Shown piece after piece: positions 60,223 through 64,000 of a stretch of 64,000 nucleotides of DNA. The notes beneath the pieces are model-generated. The model was not told the DNA's origin. It saw nothing but the letters and a program-made list of their open reading frames with translations, and made no database searches. A program made the position numbers and the translations under genes. The stretch covers positions 93,501 to 157,500 of the forward strand of contig CP014609.1 of NCBI GenBank assembly GCA_001586195.1, in the 5' to 3' direction. Each line of letters opens with the position of its first letter. Within the stretch, counting starts at the first letter, position 1. This DNA is from Solibacillus silvestris (GTDB lineage Bacteria > Bacillota > Bacilli > Bacillales_A > Planococcaceae).

Positions 60223-63090
60223 TTCCTCTACTAAATAGTGATAGATGTCGTATTGGATTGGTTGTTCGAGTACCATTTCCATTGTAACGACGGGGTAATA
60301 TTTTCCTTTATCCAAAATTCTTTCGGGCTTTGCAGAGCTTGGATTTACAGCGCACCGACCAAGGTAATAAAAATCTTTACCTTCACCATTGTCTTTTTTT
60401 ACAAACAGGTACACGTTTGTCCCATTTTCAACTGAGTGGATAAGAATTTGCATTTCCTTGGATTTATCAATATATCGGTTTTTTGTTGAGCACCACTTAA
60501 ATGTATCTTCTGATAAAAATTCATCCATATAATTTGTTTCAAGATTGTTTTCATCATTTTTATGATAATTTACGAAAATAGGGAAGTCGCCATTTTTCGG
60601 TCGACCACCATTTAATGTACCTTCCTCGTTCTTTTCCCAGTCTAGTAAGCGGCATACTTCACGGCGAGAGTATTTTTCATATAGTTTAAATGGTTCGTGA
60701 TTATTGAATTGTTTGTTTTTAATAAAGGCGCATTCAAGTAAATCAACAAAGTATTGTTTGAAATTTATATCTCGTAGTGAAAGTTGCAATTCCTCATTAA
60801 ACATATAGCATGAATTCGATTTAATAATTAACGGTTTATTTCCGAATTTTTTATTGTCAGCCTCTACGAAAAAGTTTAAAGAAAACACATTTTCAATGCT
60901 TTCAATTGTCCCTTTATGAATATAAGCATTATGAGCTTGCAATGCTGCAAGATAGCTTTTTTCTGAAATAGATTCTTCTTCTAAAAGAAGCTGTAATAAT
61001 AAAATTTCATGAATTCTTTTCCCTGATAAAAAGTCCTTCCCTATTAATGCGAGGACAGATTTTTCATAATCGGTAATTGAGGAGATATTTTCTTTCATTT
61101 TCAATAAAAACTCATAATAGGTAGGAGTGTAGCTAATAATGACTTCGGGATCTAACGAATTTTGTTCAATAAAATCCTTAAGCATCGGAATACGTCCAAT
61201 CCGATTTTTAAGCTCAGAATAGCTATCCTTTAACATTTTTAATGTCGATAAATTAGCGTTATTTATCGCATCAAAAATTTGCTTCTTCGCGATTTCCTCA
61301 AAATTAATTGTTGAAACCCCTTGAATATAATCCGTGTTTACTGTGTTGCGGCGAACATTATCTTTATTCATCGACTTATCACCAGATAGGGCAATCGGAA
61401 TTAAATAGTTATTTTTATAGTTGCCGATAAAATCAATGATCGTTACATATTCTTTTACATCATGCTTCCGTAATCCACGACCAAGCTGCTGAATGAAGAT
61501 GATGCTAGATTGCGTCTGGCGGAGCATGACGATTTGATTTAAGAATGGGATATCGATACCTTCATTAAAAATATCTACCGTTAAAATATACTCTAGCTCA
61601 CCATTTTCTAATTTAGCAATCGCTACTTCACGTTCTTCTTGAGAGTGGTCACCAGTCAATGCGGTCGTTTTATATCCACGCATATTCAGGAGGTTGGATA
61701 GGGTACGAGCTTCTTCCTTTGTACTGCAAAACATTAATCCACGAACGCGATCCCCAGAAAATCCGTAATAAGAAATTTTTTCAATAATATGGTCAATTCG
61801 TTCACGATGAACTAACTTTTGTAAATCTGCTGTTTCATCGATGAGCTCACCATCAAGCTCATAGTCCGTCACACCAAAATAGTGGAAGGGGCAGAGCATC
61901 TCTTCTTCTAATGCTGCTTGAAGACGAATTTCATAGGCTACATTATAATCAAACAGTTCATAGATATTGAAATTATCTGTACGTTCCGGTGTAGCCGTCA
62001 TTCCTAATAGAAATTGGGGTTTAAAGTAATTCATAATTTTTAAATACGATTCCGCACCCGCACGGTGAACTTCATCAATTAAAATGTAGTCAAAATGATC
62101 TTTAGCAAACTGTTGTAAATAAGGGTCACGTGAAATAGTCTGGACCGTTGCAAATAAATAACGTGCATTTAGATCCTTTGAATTTCCTGATAAAATCCCA
62201 TAATCTTGAGGGTCACCTAATAAAATATTGCGGAAATCATGCATCGCTTTCTTCAAAATTTGTTCGCGGTGCACGACGAAGAGCATGCGTTTTGGTGCAG
62301 CATTTCGAACGTCAAACGCAGATAAATAGGTTTTACCTGTCCCAGTTGCTGAAATAATGAGACCACGGTTTGCACCACTTTGACGAAGGAGCTTTAACTG
62401 CTCAAGCGCGGCTGTTTGCATTTTATTAGGCTGTATTTTTAAACTTTCTTTTAATGGATTCGTTATATATAAAGGAGGAGAGGCTACTTTATTATTAAAT
62501 TCTGGCTTCTCATAATTAATTTGATATTGTGCAATCCATTCGTCATTTAATGGCATCGCACTGTTCCATTGCTGTTCAAATTGATTTTTGAAATTGTTAA
62601 TAACTTCACCATTTTCAAGAGATGTTAAATAAACATTCCATTCAAAATTTGCCTTCAATGCACTATCCGTTAAGTTAGAGCTCCCAACTATCAATGAATA
62701 ATGTTGGTCATGCTCGAAAATATAGCCTTTTGAATGAAAGCCTTTTACATCAGTAACGCGAACTTCTACATTCGTTAATTTGAGTAGCTCTCTAAACATT
62801 TTTGGTTGGTTAAAGCTTAAAAATGTAGAGGTCAAAATGCGTCCGCGAATGCCTTTTCTCTCAAGGTCATATAGCATTGTTTTGATTGTCGCCAATCCGC
62901 CTTCAGTAATAAATGCCACAGAAAAGGTGAATGTTTTACATGTTTTCATTTCTTGTAAAAGTGATGAAAGGACATTTTCATGTGCTTTATTGGATAATAA
63001 TTTCGGTTTAAATTGTGATGAGGCGGCCTTTGATTGATTGATAAAACCTTTATGTAAAGAGGCTTCAAGTTTTTTTATTAACTGTTCCAT
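60220..63090 (-). CDS. PLD nuclease-SF2 helicase-DUF3427 protein
   Basis: A 956-aa protein. N-terminus (about 35-170): phospholipase D-type nuclease with FHSKGYIFEHDQ (HxK motif, Glu at the usual Asp place) and VGSSNLTDSAL. Middle (about 215-580): superfamily II helicase with ATGTGKT, LIDEVHRAG, GMTATPERTD, VDIFNEGIDIP and QQLGRGLRKH. C-terminus (about 690-956): DUF3427. Such proteins occur in defence islands. It forms an operon with the Nudix gene 17 bp upstream. Confidence 0.85.
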   Translation of the reverse strand: MEQLIKKLEASLHKGFINQSKAASSQFKPKLLSNKAHENVLSSLLQEMKTCKTFTFSVAFITEGGLATIKTMLYDLERKGIRGRILTSTFLSFNQPKMFRELLKLTNVEVRVTDVKGFHSKGYIFEHDQHYSLIVGSSNLTDSALKANFEWNVYLTSLENGEVINNFKNQFEQQWNSAMPLNDEWIAQYQINYEKPEFNNKVASPPLYITNPLKESLKIQPNKMQTAALEQLKLLRQSGANRGLIISATGTGKTYLSAFDVRNAAPKRMLFVVHREQILKKAMHDFRNILLGDPQDYGILSGNSKDLNARYLFATVQTISRDPYLQQFAKDHFDYILIDEVHRAGAESYLKIMNYFKPQFLLGMTATPERTDNFNIYELFDYNVAYEIRLQAALEEEMLCPFHYFGVTDYELDGELIDETADLQKLVHRERIDHIIEKISYYGFSGDRVRGLMFCSTKEEARTLSNLLNMRGYKTTALTGDHSQEEREVAIAKLENGELEYILTVDIFNEGIDIPFLNQIVMLRQTQSSIIFIQQLGRGLRKHDVKEYVTIIDFIGNYKNNYLIPIALSGDKSMNKDNVRRNTVNTDYIQGVSTINFEEIAKKQIFDAINNANLSTLKMLKDSYSELKNRIGRIPMLKDFIEQNSLDPEVIISYTPTYYEFLLKMKENISSITDYEKSVLALIGKDFLSGKRIHEILLLQLLLEEESISEKSYLAALQAHNAYIHKGTIESIENVFSLNFFVEADNKKFGNKPLIIKSNSCYMFNEELQLSLRDINFKQYFVDLLECAFIKNKQFNNHEPFKLYEKYSRREVCRLLDWEKNEEGTLNGGRPKNGDFPIFVNYHKNDENNLETNYMDEFLSEDTFKWCSTKNRYIDKSKEMQILIHSVENGTNVYLFVKKDNGEGKDFYYLGRCAVNPSSAKPERILDKGKYYPVVTMEMVLEQPIQYDIYHYLVEE

Positions 63091-63107
63091 AAAAGCACCA
63101 CCTTTAA

Positions 63108-63497
63108 TTATTTCAATAATTTTTCAACTGCGGGAATATCTGCTGGGGCAAAGTCTAGTTCATTGAGTGATGTACGTTTTACCCACTTCGTATTAGAGTG
63201 CTCTAAAGCAACTGGTGTTCCATTCACAATTTTCGCCATATATGTTTCAAGACGAACGATAAACGTACCGTAATCATATGTTGTATCTTCCACTTTTTCA
63301 CCTACAGCAATTTCACAAGTGAATTCTTCTAAAATTTCACGTTTTAACGCTTGTTGCGGTGTCTCATCTTTTTCAATCTTTCCACCTGGAAACTCCCAAT
63401 AGTTTGGTAATGACATTTGAGGGCTACGTTGTGCACAGTAAATTTCCTGTTTATCGTTTTCGATAATAGCTCCAACTACATGTACTTGTTTTTTCAT
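63108..63497 (-). CDS. Nudix hydrolase (MutT-like)
   Basis: A 129-aa single Nudix domain: the box is GGKIEKDETPQQALKREILE then EF, with HVVGAIIENDKQEIYCAQRS at the start. MutT-type members clear oxidised or noncanonical nucleotides. It is the first gene of an operon with the PLD-helicase, a pairing that suggests a shared role in nucleic-acid defence or repair. Confidence 0.87.
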   Translation of the reverse strand: MKKQVHVVGAIIENDKQEIYCAQRSPQMSLPNYWEFPGGKIEKDETPQQALKREILEEFTCEIAVGEKVEDTTYDYGTFIVRLETYMAKIVNGTPVALEHSNTKWVKRTSLNELDFAPADIPAVEKLLK

Positions 63498-63833
63498 ATT
63501 ACATCCATCCTATCTATTAATCCTCTCTATAATATAGCCGATCGGGGGAGAATTTGCTGCCAATTAAATTTTTCATCTCAAATGAATCCCTAATCCTCCT
63601 TTTTTGATTTATTACTTTCCCTTCAACCAAGTGCTGTATTCAAAATGATAGAATTCACTTTCCTCCTTATGATGAATGTTTTAGAGCTAAGAACTTATTT
63701 ATTAACTAAAATTAGCTGATGAAGAAACGGATTAAGTGAGTTTCAACAGATGATTTCAAATTATTTTATGGATACATATAATAGGAAGAAAATAGAGGTA
63801 AATAAAAAAGATGAAAAAAGTTTTTTAAAACTG
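63498..63833. other. Intergenic region upstream of the rRNA operon promoter
   Basis: No gene was found. AT-rich sequence with the divergent promoter region of the Nudix operon on the left. No repeat array was detected. Confidence 0.5.
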
Positions 63834-63862
63834 TTGACGTTTAATAGAAATGGATGTATAGT
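63834..63862 (+). promoter_or_regulatory. rRNA operon promoter
   Basis: TTGACG (63834-63839), a 17-bp spacer and TATAGT (63857-63862) form a near-consensus sigma-A promoter right before the rRNA leader. Confidence 0.8.
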
Positions 63863-63868
63863 TATACA

Positions 63869-64000
63869 AGTCGCCGGGAGTTACCGCGACAAACGAAACA
63901 AAATGAACCTTGAAAACTGAACAAGCAACGTTAATGAAACAAGCTTCTTAAATGAAGCAAACAATAGATTTCAACTTCTAACGAAGTTGAATCGCTAGCA
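63869..64000 (+). other. rRNA operon leader (rRNA gene beyond the window)
   Basis: Contains GTCGCCGGGAGTTACCGCGAC and CCTTGAAAACTGAACAA, typical of Bacillaceae rRNA leaders and processing regions, and a hairpin TTCAACTTC / GAAGTTGAA. The rRNA itself starts beyond position 64000. Confidence 0.8.

Noticed and set aside
63869..64000. Start of 16S rRNA inside the window
   Set aside because: The typical GAGTTTGATC start is not reached before position 64000; only promoter and leader are present.

Overview
The window reads as chromosomal DNA of a low-GC, spore-forming-type Firmicute of the Planococcaceae, most like Solibacillus or Lysinibacillus. This is inferred from gene content (saccharopine-dehydrogenase-fold lysine dehydrogenase, YdhK, YflT-domain stress protein, YwbE, PdaC-like deacetylase, HelD), strong AGGAGG-type ribosome binding sites and short intrinsic terminators. 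No phage, plasmid or CRISPR locus is visible. The genus is not proven.

Layout. 1-8.2 kb: ACT-less homoserine dehydrogenase, EamA transporter, a two-component system (response regulator, 44-aa membrane ORF, 731-aa sensor kinase), membrane metallophosphoesterase and UppP. 8.2-13.1 kb: AIM24 protein and a lysine-catabolism operon (aldehyde dehydrogenase, lysine 6-dehydrogenase, acyl-CoA dehydrogenase). 13.5-16.9 kb: GNAT, SnoaL-like protein, alpha carbonic anhydrase lipoprotein, pirin. 16.9-19.2 kb: polar amino-acid ABC importer on the minus strand. 19.3-20.8 kb: AraC remnant, small CxxC protein and a divergent copper pair (YhjQ-type protein and YdhK) around a CsoR-like operator. 21-28.1 kb: kinase-like protein, PadR regulator with a YhgE/Pip-type membrane protein, beta-propeller protein and a MacB-type ABC exporter. 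28.3-36.1 kb: XRE regulator, small membrane proteins, a pxpA fragment, PdaC-like deacetylase, split ThrE exporter and an EAL protein. 36.4-42.5 kb: double GNAT, pseudo-receiver regulator, 25-aa peptide and a NatAB/NatKR-like ABC plus two-component locus. 42.6-55.8 kb: HelD, DUF2804 protein, amidase, nitroreductase, chemoreceptor, lipoprotein, YflT protein, ScoAB, M14 carboxypeptidase, DoxX, small secreted protein, VOC protein. 56-63.5 kb: YwbE, M19 dipeptidase, ABC exporter, then a probable DNA-defence cluster (PUA/EVE-like HNH nuclease; PLD-helicase-DUF3427; Nudix). The right edge carries the promoter and leader of an rRNA operon.

The most unusual signal is a set of six non-coding arrays (2589, 5951, 13214, 31043, 50919 and 55905). 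In each, a 7-10 nt word recurs every 19-21 bp, mostly exactly 21, while the roughly 11 nt between words is not conserved. Different arrays use different words (AGTAGAA, TATTAGAA, GACGAAT/GGCTAAT, TGAGGATT), and in all six the word lies in the sense direction of the gene just upstream. A repeat of about two helical turns with conserved word and free spacer suggests selection on helical phasing or a 3'-end RNA role, not simple slippage.

Two other unexpected structures stand out. One is a 50-bp near-palindrome with IS3-like ends inserted into the loop of a terminator after the carbonic anhydrase gene. The other is a shared promoter module, identical in layout, in front of the two-component system at 2.8 kb and the MacB-type ABC operon at 26.1 kb, which links the two as a probable regulon.
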